Of a stretch of 64,000 bases of DNA, positions 32,151 through 43,329 are shown piece after piece; position 1 is the first letter of the stretch, and each line of letters opens with the position of its first letter. The notes under the pieces were generated by a model. It worked only from the letters and a program-made list of their open reading frames with translations, made no database searches and was not told the origin of the DNA. Made by a program: the position numbers and the translations under genes. Source of the stretch: Gracilariopsis chorda (taxonomy: Eukaryota > Rhodophyta > Florideophyceae > Gracilariales > Gracilariaceae); NCBI GenBank assembly GCA_003194525.1, contig NBIV01000024.1:186001-250000 (forward strand), written 5' to 3'.

Positions 32151-33290
32151 ATGGACTTCTCACACTTGAAAGAGGTCCAACCGATAGTTATGGGCCCAGG
32201 GGAGGATCTCTCCCCTAATAACATTTTGGTACCACCAAAACTTCGTCATGACACTGACAAGTTACAGTGGCGAGAGGCAGTCTTTGAATGGGCGACAAAC
32301 CTACGCGCTTGCGCCTTAGCAGGCGATAACCGAGCTAAAGGCGCCGCTGCAACGCTCGGGATGACGCTCTACAGGTCCCTAGAGCTCTCTAGGAAAGAAA
32401 TTGTCAAGAAAGCGGTCAGGACTGGCGAGATCATTCTAGTGTCGAGCGATGAACACAAAAACATCAATCAACTGCAAGTAGTCAAACAAATTGTCCAACT
32501 TGTGGCACAAGACTCGACAGTAGACAGGCTCAGGAGGGTCGTGCGACTCTACAAAGAAGTCAACAAGTGTAAGAGAGAACAGGGCGAGTCAATCGCGAAT
32601 TATCTGGAACGGTTTGCGGGGCCTGCGATGTCCTACTTGAATCTCACGAACGCAGATGAACACTCTACCGAAAGTCAGAATTTTGCCATTGTCATGCTAC
32701 TCAACGCAGGGTTAACTAACCAAACGTTCAGCAACATCATCAGCAATTTAGTAGTATCACTCAAGTCAAAAGAAGTCACCCAGGCAGAAACCACTCTACT
32801 GAGAACGGAAAGAATCCGGAAGGTCATTTCCATCCTGAACGAAGTGCGCACTACAGATCAGAATGACACTCTGAAGTCCAGGATCGACGAGTCAACCAGT
32901 AGCTTGGAGTCCGCGATAGGACAGCAGAGAGAAGACCAAGAATCCGGTAGCTCATCGACGCGAATCGGATTAAGTGACGCGGTAAGAGCCCTGGAGGAAG
33001 CCAACCTGAGCGAACAGGAACTACGTCACCCCCAGAAGAAGGATGAGGATGGCGTCCAGACATCTCGTTCATACCTTGCTAAGACAAACCCAAGGAACAA
33101 ACGTGCCAAACAAGCAGGCAAGTGGGGTCGCAAGGACGAGAAAGCAGACGAGATTCCAGAGGCAAAGAACGCGCGTTACGATAATGGAAAGGATCAACGG
33201 ACCCCGGATACCGAGCAGAGAGAGAAAAAACGTCCGAGATGGGAGAACAAACATGATTCCAAGGAGAAAAAGAGTTCTTTTTTTCAGTAA
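32151..33290 (+). CDS. gag: Copia gag, copy B3
   Basis: Identical in layout to the B1 and B2 gag frames and open throughout. Confidence 0.88.
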   Translation: MDFSHLKEVQPIVMGPGEDLSPNNILVPPKLRHDTDKLQWREAVFEWATNLRACALAGDNRAKGAAATLGMTLYRSLELSRKEIVKKAVRTGEIILVSSDEHKNINQLQVVKQIVQLVAQDSTVDRLRRVVRLYKEVNKCKREQGESIANYLERFAGPAMSYLNLTNADEHSTESQNFAIVMLLNAGLTNQTFSNIISNLVVSLKSKEVTQAETTLLRTERIRKVISILNEVRTTDQNDTLKSRIDESTSSLESAIGQQREDQESGSSSTRIGLSDAVRALEEANLSEQELRHPQKKDEDGVQTSRSYLAKTNPRNKRAKQAGKWGRKDEKADEIPEAKNARYDNGKDQRTPDTEQREKKRPRWENKHDSKEKKSSFFQ

Positions 33291-33298
33291 GGGATTCG

Positions 33299-36200
33299 GT
33301 GAAAGACCCGAATCCCATACTCGACGAAGGAAACCCAATTTCATCTGGGGGAATTTCTTCGGCGATTCTTTTATGCGAAGTAATGGGGATCCTATTCAGA
33401 CCGGAGAAAGCGAAGCGTCGGTATCAGAGAGGATGGGGTCACCAGGGCCTCGGCCTACAGCAAGTCGTGTGTTCGTGGACAGTATCATTTCAGGATCGGA
33501 ACGGGAAGTCAACAGATTTGCACTTTGACCTGTTTAACGACGACTCTCCTCTGTCTATTGGAATGGATCTGCAACGATTCAGCTCTACGAACTTCATCGA
33601 TGACCCGCCCACGCTCACCATTTTGAGACCCACGGACATAGGAGAAAGAGTCGTGCAGCTCTATATTTCAGGAACCTCACCCTTTGAATTACGGAGAAGA
33701 ATCCTAATCGTGCCGACCGTTCACACGATGTTATCGAAAACGCTAACCGAGTTGCGACCGAAATCATTGGCGAGGCGTCTGCACAGGTTAACGCACGCGC
33801 CATACGACGAATTAGTTGCGATATGTGAAAGGGCAGGACACCTCAGCGCGGAACTGAAAAAGGAAATTAGAAGAATCACGTCAGAATGTCCAGTATGTGC
33901 AAAAAGTGGTCCCCCACCTCCTTCCAAGAAAGTCTCCGTCACTCATGTGAATCAGGCCTTCAACGTAGAACTTCAGGTAGATTTTACGTTCTTGGAAGTA
34001 AGGGGAACGAAGTACACATTGATGCACATGGTAGATACTGGCACAGGACTTTCCGAAGGGTCGATCGTGTCCAATCGGGATGCAAACACAATGTGTAGCG
34101 TTCTCGATACCGAATGGGTGAACAGGCACGGCGAACCCTGCGCCCTTTCCGCGGATGATGAGTTCAACAATCGCAAAATAGCACGATATCTGAGGAGCAG
34201 GGGAATACGGTTCAAGCCACGTCCAGCACGGAGACATAATAAAACTGGCATAGTCGAACGCAAAAACGGAGTCGTCAAGAGGATACTCGAGAAGCTGCAG
34301 CTTGATCAGACAGAGAGCACCAACGCCGAATTGATATCGAGGGCAATTTTCCTAGCCAACATGTTCACCGGATCGAAAACGCTCAGCTCGTTCGAGTTAG
34401 CACGCGGTTACGCACCGTCAATTCTAGGTACACCTAGACGAATGGTCACGGAGGAGCTGATGGATGCTTACAAGAAACAAACAGCCACAAGAACGCTCCA
34501 GAAACTCTTGAAGGGGCGTAATTACTCTTCGCTCGGCGTGAACGCTATAAAACCAGGGGACGACGTCCTGTTCTACTACCGGAGTAGCAAACAGAACGAG
34601 CCTGACGAGTGGAAATCAGGCATCGTATCGAGCGTATCCGAGCACATCATCGAGGTTCGGAGACCAGGGAGTCGGCTGAACTCGAAAGTCGCCGTAGAAG
34701 ACATCCGACTACGCCCCAACTCTGATTTAGCCAGAGAACTGAGTGAAGGGGTTATGGAGGACTACATCGATCTGACGTTGAATGCCGAATCTATGAAGGA
34801 TATGTCTGAGGATGATGAAGTCTGCGAGAATCTCATGGTAACGACAGAGACGGAGATGGACGCTGTACGCAAAGACCTTGGAGATCACGCGGAAACGATT
34901 CTCACCGAAGAATTATTACCAACGCCGACGTCACTCGAGTCCAGTGAGCAGAAAGTCCTGGAGGACGTAGCGAAGACAATTGGATCGCGCCAAGTGACAT
35001 TAAGAGAGATGCAGTTTGCGCCACCGTGGTTGCTCAAGAAGGCAATCGAGAAAGAACATGCAGACAATTGGTCGAATGCATACACAGAAGTCGACGAGAA
35101 GGAGATTCCGCATGGGGCAAACGTTATATCATCGCACACCGTTTTCAAAGTCAAAGAGGACGAGGATCATGTCAGAAAGCTGAAAGCACGGCTCGTGACG
35201 CATGGCAATCATGACGATATGAAAGACGAGGTGCGTAAAGACTGCTCGAACGCAGACATGATCGTCGTCAGACTCCTCATTAGTGTCGCACTCTGCCTGG
35301 GATTTTGCTTCGGAGTGGCCGACGTGAAAGGCGCATATTTGCAGAGTGGGCCAATTCGACGAGAGATATACGTCAGGCCGCCAAAAGAGTTCAAGAAGAA
35401 AAAGGGTATCCTGTGGAAACTTACGAAGCTTCCGTACGGGATCGTTGACGCTGGGAGACAGTGGGCAAAGCGCATAGAAGACTGGATGCTTGGACCTGTC
35501 GGCCTAACTCGCGTATTTGGGATAAATCAACTCTTCGTCGGACGAACATCTTCGGGAAGGATTTACATTTTGGTAGCCAAGGTGGTCGACGACCTCCTCG
35601 TAGCTGGTTCTAACAGGGCAATAGAGGAGTTCATGAAGAAATTGGAAACCGAGTTCAACGTCGGAAAGATCCGGATAGAACCGAGGATCACGTTTGCTGG
35701 CTGCACGATTGAGCAAGACGATGACGGCAATGTGCTACTTTCCATGAACGAGTACATTAAACGACTGACACCTGCGGCACTGAGCAAAGCCCGTAGGCGC
35801 GAGAGATCAGACAAAGCAACCGCAGAGGAAATTCATGAATATCGTTCGCTTGCTGGCACACTAATGTACCTTGGATCAGCGGTTCTACCCCAAGCGTCTT
35901 TCGTGACTTCGCGGATGCAACAAGAGATTGGAAGGCTGAGAGTTAGTCATATAATCGAAGCAAACGCGATGCTCGCAGAAGTGCTTCAACTCAGACCTGA
36001 AGTTCGTTTTATAAGGCCTCTCGGAGTGTCAGGAGTTTCACTGATAAGTCTATCAGACGCATCACACGGTAGTGGATCGAACAGTTACGGACAGACGGGA
36101 ATTCTAACTGGACTCAAGATTGAGACGAGTTTTGATGAAGAGCCCGTGTTTCATTCACTATACTGGGTTAGCAACAAGCAACAAAGGGTAACCTATTCTT

Positions 36201-36529
36201 CATTCGGGGCAGAAATTTTGGCCTGCGCCGACGCAGAAGATCGAGGCATAGATATGAAGTACTCGCTGCAGAACATATACACGTCTATTCAGGTGCCGCA
36301 TACGATCTTCGTGGACTCGAAAGCCCTTTTTGACACCATAACAACGCTTCACGAACCACGCGAGTACCGCTTACGCAAGACGGTCACATTGTTAAGAGAT
36401 GCGTTTGAAGCCGGAGAACTTGACTGCTTGACCTGGATTCCGGGAACGAGCAACATCTCCGACGCTTTGACGAAGCGAAGCGTTAATCACTCGCGTACAA
36501 TGAACAGGATCCTAACAAGTGGGTATTGG
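33299..36529 (+). CDS. pol: Copia pol, copy B3
   Basis: Integrase, reverse transcriptase and most of RNase H, open to the edge of the copy. The frame then runs on into the inverted tail; those extra residues are not part of pol. Confidence 0.85.
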
Positions 36530-36533
36530 TTTT

Positions 36534-36695
36534 TATCGGTTGGACCTCTTTCAAGTGTGAGAAGTCCATCACGTATACGCAGTGTGGGGAGGTTCTCCGG
36601 TGAACAACTTGAGGAGTGGTACAGTCTGAGTCGGCACAAGACCTTGCCGGGAGTCCTCCTCTTGAGTCTCCTGTGGGTGGGCTTTACTTAAGTAG
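36534..36695 (-). mobile_element. Copia leader/gag-start tail beyond the 3' LTR of copy A'
   Basis: 162 bp, the same length and endpoint (TATCGGTTGG) as the tail at 17747-17908. Both tails share one leader variant (CTTGAG where the other leaders have CTTAAG, read on the + strand), so they are sisters. Confidence 0.85.
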
Positions 36696-36814
36696 GGATA
36701 CTAGGCGACCTATCGGCTATTAGGGTCGACTAAACACGTACTCTAAACTCCTACGACGCTTGTCAGTTGTACGTCATCGGCTTGCGTCGTGTGCTTTTTG
36801 TACGTGTTTTCACA
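36696..36814 (-). repeat. Copia LTR (3' LTR of copy A')
   Basis: 119 bp, same sequence as the other LTRs, minus orientation, preceded in element orientation by the polypurine tract. Confidence 0.92.
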
Positions 36815-36838
36815 CACCCCCGGTCGATGTAGTATCTC

Positions 36839-39800
36839 CTACTTCCAAGTCTCTGAATGATGGGCGATACCAGCATTCGTGTTGACTTGCCAATACCCAC
36901 TTGTTAGGATCCTGTTCATTGTACGCGAGTGATTAACGCTTCGCTTCGTCAAAGCGTCGGAGATGTTGCTCGTTCCCGGAATCCAGGTCAAGCAGTCAAG
37001 TTCTCCGGCTTCAAACGCATCTCTTAACAATGTGACCGTCTTGCGTAAGCGGTACTCGCGTGGTTCGTGAAGCGTTGTTATGGTGTCAAAAAGGGCTTTC
37101 GAGTCCACGAAGATCGTATGCGGCACCTGAATAGACGTGTATATGTTCTGCAGCGAGTACTTCATATCTATGCCTCGATCTTCTGCGTCGGCGCAGGCCA
37201 AAATTTCTGCCCCGAATGAAGAATAGGTTACCCTTTGTTGCTTGTTGCTAACCCAGTATAGTGAATGAAACACGGGCTCTTCATCAAAACTCGTCTCAAT
37301 CTTGAGTCCAGTTAGAATTCCCGTCTGTCCGTAACTGTTCGATCCACTACCGTGTGATGCGTCTGATAGACTTATCAGTGAAACTCCTGACACTCCGAGA
37401 GGCCTTATAAAACGAACTTCAGGTCTGAGTTGAAGCACTTCTGCGAGCATCGCGTTTGCTTCGATTATATGACTAACTCTCAGCCTTCCAATCTCTTGTT
37501 GCATCCGCGAAGTCACGAAAGACGCTTGGGGTAGAACCGCTGATCCAAGGTACATTAGTGTGCCAGCAAGCGAACGATATTCATGAATTTCCTCTGCGGT
37601 TGCTTTGTCTGATCTCTCGCGCCTACGGGCTTTGCTCAGTGCCGCAGGTGTCAGTCGTTTAATGTACTCGTTCATGGAAAGTAGCACATTGCCGTCATCG
37701 TCTTGCTCAATCGTGCAGCCAGCAAACGTGATCCTCGGTTCTATCCGGATCTTTCCGACGTTGAACTCGGTTTCCAATTTCTTCATGAACTCCTCTATTG
37801 CCCTGTTAGAACCAGCTACGAGGAGGTCGTCGACCACCTTGGCTACCAAAATGTAAATCCTTCCCGAAGATGTTCGTCCGACGAAGAGTTGATTTATCCC
37901 AAATACGCGAGTTAGGCCGACAGGTCCAAGCATCCAGTCTTCTATGCGCTTTGCCCACTGTCTCCCAGCGTCAACGATCCCGTACGGAAGCTTCGTAAGT
38001 TTCCACAGGATACCCTTTTTCTTCTTGAACTCTTTTGGCGGCCTGACGTATATCTCTCGTCGAATTGGCCCACTCTGCAAATATGCGCCTTTCACGTCGG
38101 CCACTCCGAAGCAAAATCCCAGGCAGAGTGCGACACTAATGAGGAGTCTGACGACGATCATGTCTGCGTTCGAGCAGTCTTTACGCACCTCGTCTTTCAT
38201 ATCGTCATGATTGCCATGCGTCACGAGCCGTGCTTTCAGCTTTCTGACATGATCCTCGTCCTCTTTGACTTTGAAAACGGTGTGCGATGATATAACGTTT
38301 GCCCCATGCGGAATCTCCTTCTCGTCGACTTCTGTGTATGCATTCGACCAATTGTCTGCATGTTCTTTCTCGATTGCCTTCTTGAGCAACCACGGTGGCG
38401 CAAACTGCATCTCTCTTAATGTCACTTGGCGCGATCCAATTGTCTTCGCTACGTCCTCCAGGACTTTCTGCTCACTGGACTCGAGTGACGTCGGCGTTGG
38501 TAATAATTCTTCGGTGAGAATCGTTTCCGCGTGATCTCCAAGGTCTTTGCGTACAGCGTCCATCTCCGTCTCTGTCGTTACCATGAGATTCTCGCAGACT
38601 TCATCATCCTCAGACATATCCTTCATAGATTCGGCATTCAACGTCAGATCGATGTAGTCCTCCATAACCCCTTCACTCAGTTCTCTGGCTAAATCAGAGT
38701 TGGGGCGTAGTCGGATGTCTTCTACGGCGACTTTCGAGTTCAGCCGACTCCCTGGTCTCCGAACCTCGATGATGTGCTCGGATACGCTCGATACGATGCC
38801 TGATTTCCACTCGTCAGGCTCGTTCTGTTTGCTACTCCGGTAGTAGAACAGGACGTCGTCCCCTGGTTTTATAGCGTTCACGCCGAGCGAAGAGTAATTA
38901 CGCCCCTTCAAGAGTTTCTGGAGCGTTCTTGTGGCTGTTTGTTTCTTGTAAGCATCCATCAGCTCCTCCGTGACCATTCGTCTAGGTGTACCTAGAATTG
39001 ACGGTGCGTAACCGCGTGCTAACTCGAACGAGCTGAGCGTTTTCGATCCGGTGAACATGTTGGCTAGGAAAATTGCCCTCGATATCAATTCGGCGTTGGT
39101 GCTCTCTGTCTGATCAAGCTGCAGCTTCTCGAGTATCCTCTTGACGACTCCGTTTTTGCGTTCGACTATGCCAGTTTTATTATGTCTCCGTGCTGGACGT
39201 GGCTTGAACCGTATTCCCCTGCTCCTCAGATATCGTGCTATTTTGCGATTGTTGAACTCATCATCCGCGGAAAGGGCGCAGGGTTCGCCGTGCCTGTTCA
39301 CCCATTCGGTATCGAGAACGCTACACATTGTGTTTGCATCCCGATTGGACACGATCGACCCTTCGGAAAGTCCTGTGCCAGTATCTACCATGTGCATCAA
39401 TGTGTACTTCGTTCCCCTTACTTCCAAGAACGTAAAATCTACCTGAAGTTCTACGTTGAAGGCCTGATTCACATGAGTGACGGAGACTTTCTTGGAAGGA
39501 GGTGGGGGACCACTTTTTGCACATACTGGACATTCTGACGTGATTCTTCTAATTTCCTTTTTCAGTTCCGCGCTGAGGTGTCCTGCCCTTTCACATATCG
39601 CAACTAATTCGTCGTATGGCGCGTGCGTTAACCTGTGCAGACGCCTCGCCAATGATTTCGGTCGCAACTCGGTTAGCGTTTTCGATAACATCGTGTGAAC
39701 GGTCGGCACGATTAGGATTCTTCTCCGTAATTCAAAGGGTGAGGTTCCTGAAATATAGAGCTGCACGACTCTTTCTCCTATGTCCGTGGGTCTCAAAATG

Positions 39801-40120
39801 GTGAGCGTGGGCGGGTCATCGATGAAGTTCGTAGAGCTGAATCGTTGCAGATCCATTCCAATAGACAGAGGAGAGTCGTCGTTAAACAGGTCAAAGTGCA
39901 AATCTGTTGACTTCCCGTTCCGATCCTGAAATGATACTGTCCACGAACACACGACTTGCTGTAGGCCGAGGCCCTGGTGACCCCATCCTCTCTGATACCG
40001 ACGCTTCGCTTTCTCCGGTCTGAATAGGATCCCCATTACTTCGCATAAAAGAATCGCCGAAGAAATTCCCCCAGATGAAATTGGGTTTCCTTCGTCGAGT
40101 ATGGGATTCGGGTCTTTCAC
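36839..40120 (-). CDS. pol: Copia pol, copy A'
   Basis: 1093 residues with the same integrase, reverse transcriptase and RNase H landmarks as copy A, from which it barely differs. Looks whole. Confidence 0.9.
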   Translation of the reverse strand: MKDPNPILDEGNPISSGGISSAILLCEVMGILFRPEKAKRRYQRGWGHQGLGLQQVVCSWTVSFQDRNGKSTDLHFDLFNDDSPLSIGMDLQRFSSTNFIDDPPTLTILRPTDIGERVVQLYISGTSPFELRRRILIVPTVHTMLSKTLTELRPKSLARRLHRLTHAPYDELVAICERAGHLSAELKKEIRRITSECPVCAKSGPPPPSKKVSVTHVNQAFNVELQVDFTFLEVRGTKYTLMHMVDTGTGLSEGSIVSNRDANTMCSVLDTEWVNRHGEPCALSADDEFNNRKIARYLRSRGIRFKPRPARRHNKTGIVERKNGVVKRILEKLQLDQTESTNAELISRAIFLANMFTGSKTLSSFELARGYAPSILGTPRRMVTEELMDAYKKQTATRTLQKLLKGRNYSSLGVNAIKPGDDVLFYYRSSKQNEPDEWKSGIVSSVSEHIIEVRRPGSRLNSKVAVEDIRLRPNSDLARELSEGVMEDYIDLTLNAESMKDMSEDDEVCENLMVTTETEMDAVRKDLGDHAETILTEELLPTPTSLESSEQKVLEDVAKTIGSRQVTLREMQFAPPWLLKKAIEKEHADNWSNAYTEVDEKEIPHGANVISSHTVFKVKEDEDHVRKLKARLVTHGNHDDMKDEVRKDCSNADMIVVRLLISVALCLGFCFGVADVKGAYLQSGPIRREIYVRPPKEFKKKKGILWKLTKLPYGIVDAGRQWAKRIEDWMLGPVGLTRVFGINQLFVGRTSSGRIYILVAKVVDDLLVAGSNRAIEEFMKKLETEFNVGKIRIEPRITFAGCTIEQDDDGNVLLSMNEYIKRLTPAALSKARRRERSDKATAEEIHEYRSLAGTLMYLGSAVLPQASFVTSRMQQEIGRLRVSHIIEANAMLAEVLQLRPEVRFIRPLGVSGVSLISLSDASHGSGSNSYGQTGILTGLKIETSFDEEPVFHSLYWVSNKQQRVTYSSFGAEILACADAEDRGIDMKYSLQNIYTSIQVPHTIFVDSKALFDTITTLHEPREYRLRKTVTLLRDAFEAGELDCLTWIPGTSNISDALTKRSVNHSRTMNRILTSGYWQVNTNAGIAHHSETWK

Positions 40121-40128
40121 CGAATCCC

Positions 40129-41268
40129 TTACTGAAAAAAAGAACTCTTTTTCTCCTTGGAATCATGTTTGTTCTCCCATCTCGGACGTTTTTTCTCTCT
40201 CTGCTCGGTATCCGGGGTCCGTTGATCCTTTCCATTATCGTAACGCGCGTTCTTTGCCTCTGGAATCTCGTCTGCTTTCTCGTCCTTGCGACCCCACTTG
40301 CCTGCTTGTTTGGCACGTTTGTTCCTTGGGTTTGTCTTAGCAAGGTATGAACGAGATGTCTGGACGCCATCCTCATCCTTCTTCTGGGGGTGACGTAGTT
40401 CCTGTTCGCTCAGGTTGGCTTCCTCCAGGGCTCTTACCGCGTCACTTAATCCGATTCGCGTCGATGAGCTACCGGATTCTTGGTCTTCTCTCTGCTGTCC
40501 TATCGCGGACTCCAAGCTACTGGTTGACTCGTCGATCCTGGACTTCAGAGTGTCATTCTGATCTGTAGTGCGCACTTCGTTCAGGATGGAAATGACCTTC
40601 CGGATTCTTTCCGTTCTCAGTAGAGTGGTTTCTGCCTGGGTGACTTCTTTTGACTTGAGTGATACTACTAAATTGCTGATGATGTTGCTGAACGTTTGGT
40701 TAGTTAACCCTGCGTTGAGTAGCATGACAATGGCAAAATTCTGACTTTCGGTAGAGTGTTCATCTGCGTTCGTGAGATTCAAGTAGGACATCGCAGGCCC
40801 CGCAAACCGTTCCAGATAATTCGCGATTGACTCGCCCTGTTCTCTCTTACACTTGTTGACTTCTTTGTAGAGTCGCACGACCCTCCTGAGCCTGTCTACT
40901 GTCGAGTCTTGTGCCACAAGTTGGACAATTTGTTTGACTACTTGCAGTTGATTGATGTTTTTGTGTTCATCGCTCGACACTAGAATGATCTCGCCAGTCC
41001 TGACCGCTTTCTTGACAATTTCTTTCCTAGAGAGCTCTAGGGACCTGTAGAGCGTCATCCCGAGCGTTGCAGCGGCGCCTTTAGCTCGGTTATCGCCTGC
41101 TAAGGCGCAAGCGCGTAGGTTTGTCGCCCATTCAAAGACTGCCTCTCGCCACTGTAACTTGTCAGTGTCATGACGAAGTTTTGGTGGTACCAAAATGTTA
41201 TTAGGGGAGAGATCCTCCCCTGGGCCCATAACTATCGGTTGGACCTCTTTCAAGTGTGAGAAGTCCAT
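40129..41268 (-). CDS. gag: Copia gag, copy A'
   Basis: Full-length gag frame starting MDFSHLKEVQ, with its own leader and LTR upstream. Confidence 0.88.
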   Translation of the reverse strand: MDFSHLKEVQPIVMGPGEDLSPNNILVPPKLRHDTDKLQWREAVFEWATNLRACALAGDNRAKGAAATLGMTLYRSLELSRKEIVKKAVRTGEIILVSSDEHKNINQLQVVKQIVQLVAQDSTVDRLRRVVRLYKEVNKCKREQGESIANYLERFAGPAMSYLNLTNADEHSTESQNFAIVMLLNAGLTNQTFSNIISNLVVSLKSKEVTQAETTLLRTERIRKVISILNEVRTTDQNDTLKSRIDESTSSLESAIGQQREDQESGSSSTRIGLSDAVRALEEANLSEQELRHPQKKDEDGVQTSRSYLAKTNPRNKRAKQAGKWGRKDEKADEIPEAKNARYDNGKDQRTPDTEQREKKRPRWENKHDSKEKKSSFFQ

Positions 41269-41394
41269 CACGTATACGCAGTGTGGGGAGGTTCTCCGGT
41301 GAACAACTTGAGGAGTGGTACAGTCTGAGTCGGCACAAGACCTTGCCGGGAGTCCTCCTCTTAAGTCTCCTGTGGGTGGGCTTTACTTAAGTAG

Positions 41395-41513
41395 GGATAC
41401 TAGGCGACCTATCGGCTATTAGGGTCGACTAAACACGTACTCTAAACTCCTACGACGCTTGTCAGTTGTACGTCATCGGCTTGCGTCGTGTGCTTTTTGT
41501 ACGTGTTTTCACA
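41395..41513 (-). repeat. Copia LTR (5' LTR of copy A')
   Basis: 119 bp. The outer edge (TTTTCACA on the + strand) abuts ACAGT at 41514-41518, half of the duplication flanking the whole array. Confidence 0.92.
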
Positions 41514-41518
41514 ACAGT

Positions 41519-43329
41519 ACCTTGGTAGACATAGCTACAGTCAAACTACCAACGGTACTAATTAGAGCACATCGGGCTTCCTGATCATCCATTTGGATCT
41601 GATCCAAAAAAAGAGCAGCATTACAGTTACAGACGTTCTGTTAGCGGTATAGTCTACCTCGGTAACCTGGTACTCTTGGTAGCCTTATAAATACGCCGTC
41701 GTTCTCTCTTGGTGCAGAAGGCTAAGGGTTGAAGGGTTAACAGGGTTAGCAATTACTACCCGTTTGCCTGTAGAGTTACTGTAGGGACGGGCATTCCTCT
41801 GGTACGTTTGTAGCACGAACTTCGTAACTTACCGTGTGTTCTTTGCCGCAAAGGAATACGTATGACCGTTTTCTTCGTGTCTGTTTGCATGAGCACTTAG
41901 TTGTGACGGTGTCTTATGCAAGCCCTATGTCCTTCCTCCCAAGCTGGCGTGGCCGGTGGAATGTCCCTGTTCAGCTCACGTTAGGTGGAATGCTTGTCAA
42001 GCTCCTCCATCAAGTGATTTGCGGGAGGTGGAAGCAGTCGTTTCAAAGCATGCAAGTGTCTTGGAAGGGGTAGATTGCTAACTGGATAAAGGCTCTCACT
42101 TGTAACAAGCAAAAACGTATACGCAGAAAATTACGAACGGCACACGAAGGTGTTGCTGCGTTCTTTGCGAGCTGGGCTGCATCTAATTCTGGTGCAGCAG
42201 TCCTTTGTTCGCTATGTCTTTTGCGTATTTTAACCTTTCGACAGTTTGATCTGTCGTGACCCAAGCGAAAGGATTGTGAGTGCGTGAGTGCGTGTGTGCG
42301 TGTAATGAAAAGCATCAGCTTTTTTTTTTCATTTGCATACAACATATGATGTGATATACTTGCTCAGAAGCATGGCTTTGCAGTTGCCGAGCTTTGAATT
42401 GAGGAGGAAAACAAGGAAGGCTGCTCGATACCTTGCAAAATCATAAAGAGTACAAGCAACAAGGTATGGCTACCAAACAGATCGGCCTGGGAACCCGTCA
42501 CTGCCAGACTACCAATGAACAAACGAACGTCGTCCATATATAGGGCTTTACGCTTTTGATGACAATCCTCAGCCACACGGCCGCCAGACAGACCTAACTG
42601 CAAGAGAATTGGTCCACTTCAGAAGTGTATCCTTTTCGTCTGTACAGTATGCTGGGAAGGGACATCGCTCGAGCTCGCACCGCGCTGTGGTTGCAACTTG
42701 TCGCGACTGCACAGTGGAGACACGGCGTTGGCTGCGTTGTTACAGGTAATGGTTGTATGGCGAACAGGACGTGCTGCTTAACGACTTTGAGGTGGTTAAG
42801 GAGGAGGGTGTTCTCGTGAGTGTTGAATAAGTTATGATTCAGTTACGTTGCTAGCGATAGCCGCGCATCTCGAAGCGGTTCCGGATGTGACAGTTGAGTG
42901 GATGAAGAAACACGGAACTTCGCCGATACGACTGCTGGAGCAAGCTGTCCCTGGCTGACCCTAAGTTTCTACTTGGATGCGGGTATGCGTCTCCAAGCCG
43001 CAAGGTGGGTGTAAGAGCGAACGTCGCGGAGTCGCGAAGACATTGCGTAAGTGCAGCGCGCCACACGAATCGGGGAGGAGGACACTGCGGCGAGCCTTGC
43101 GACTTGGCGCCATGTGTTCGTTTCGACGTAGAAGACATATCGCGCTCTGTAATGCTGTAATTGCCAAGCCACAAGGCCACCGTGCGCGCACGGAGCGTAA
43201 CGACAACAACCGCGCACAACGCGACAACTGAATTTTGGGGTCGCGCTCCCCTCTGATTTTAGACCAGCGCATCTTTGCCCGCCTGCCCACACCGACGCCA
43301 CCCTCCCCGACCCCTTCTTTGCGCTCCAC
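41519..43329. other. Intergenic, no gene seen
   Basis: About 1.8 kb. Short open frames have no recognisable domain. The part from about 42600 probably holds the promoter of the next gene. Confidence 0.5.

Larger units (their letters stand above)
31906..36529 (+). mobile_element. Copia copy B3
   Basis: Starts with a complete 5' LTR (31906-32024), then leader, gag and nearly all of pol. It ends at a junction with the inverted tail of copy A' and has no 3' LTR. Pol is open over the part present. Four T (36530-36533) separate it from the tail. Confidence 0.88.
36696..41513 (-). mobile_element. Copia copy A', both LTRs present, looks whole
   Basis: 4,818 bp with LTRs at 36696-36814 and 41395-41513, and open gag and pol frames. 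Its 5' LTR ends exactly at the right-hand ACAGT. This is the only copy of the five that has both LTRs and unbroken frames by my reading, so the family may have been active very recently. Confidence 0.9.
17742..41518. mobile_element. Nested Ty1/copia array bounded by one 5-bp duplication
   Basis: The unit 17747-41513 (23,767 bp) is flanked by ACAGT at 17742-17746 and at 41514-41518. Inside are five copies of one Ty1/copia family, called here A (-), B1, B2, B3 (+) and A' (-), with seven 119-bp LTRs plus two short leader/gag tails. Order of domains in pol (integrase, then reverse transcriptase, then RNase H) defines Ty1/copia. The short LTRs and 4.8-kb length recall the GalEa/PyRE1G1-like elements of aquatic species and red algae; that placement is inference. 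The LTR copies I compared are identical, so the elements are very young. A, A' and B3 have unbroken pol frames as far as each extends; B1 and B2 each carry about one break. Without the array, the target reads AAGGT-ACAGT-ACCTT. Confidence 0.9.

Noticed and set aside
41834-42073. Short frame right of the copia array
   Set aside because: No domain, no homologous pattern; treated as non-coding flank.
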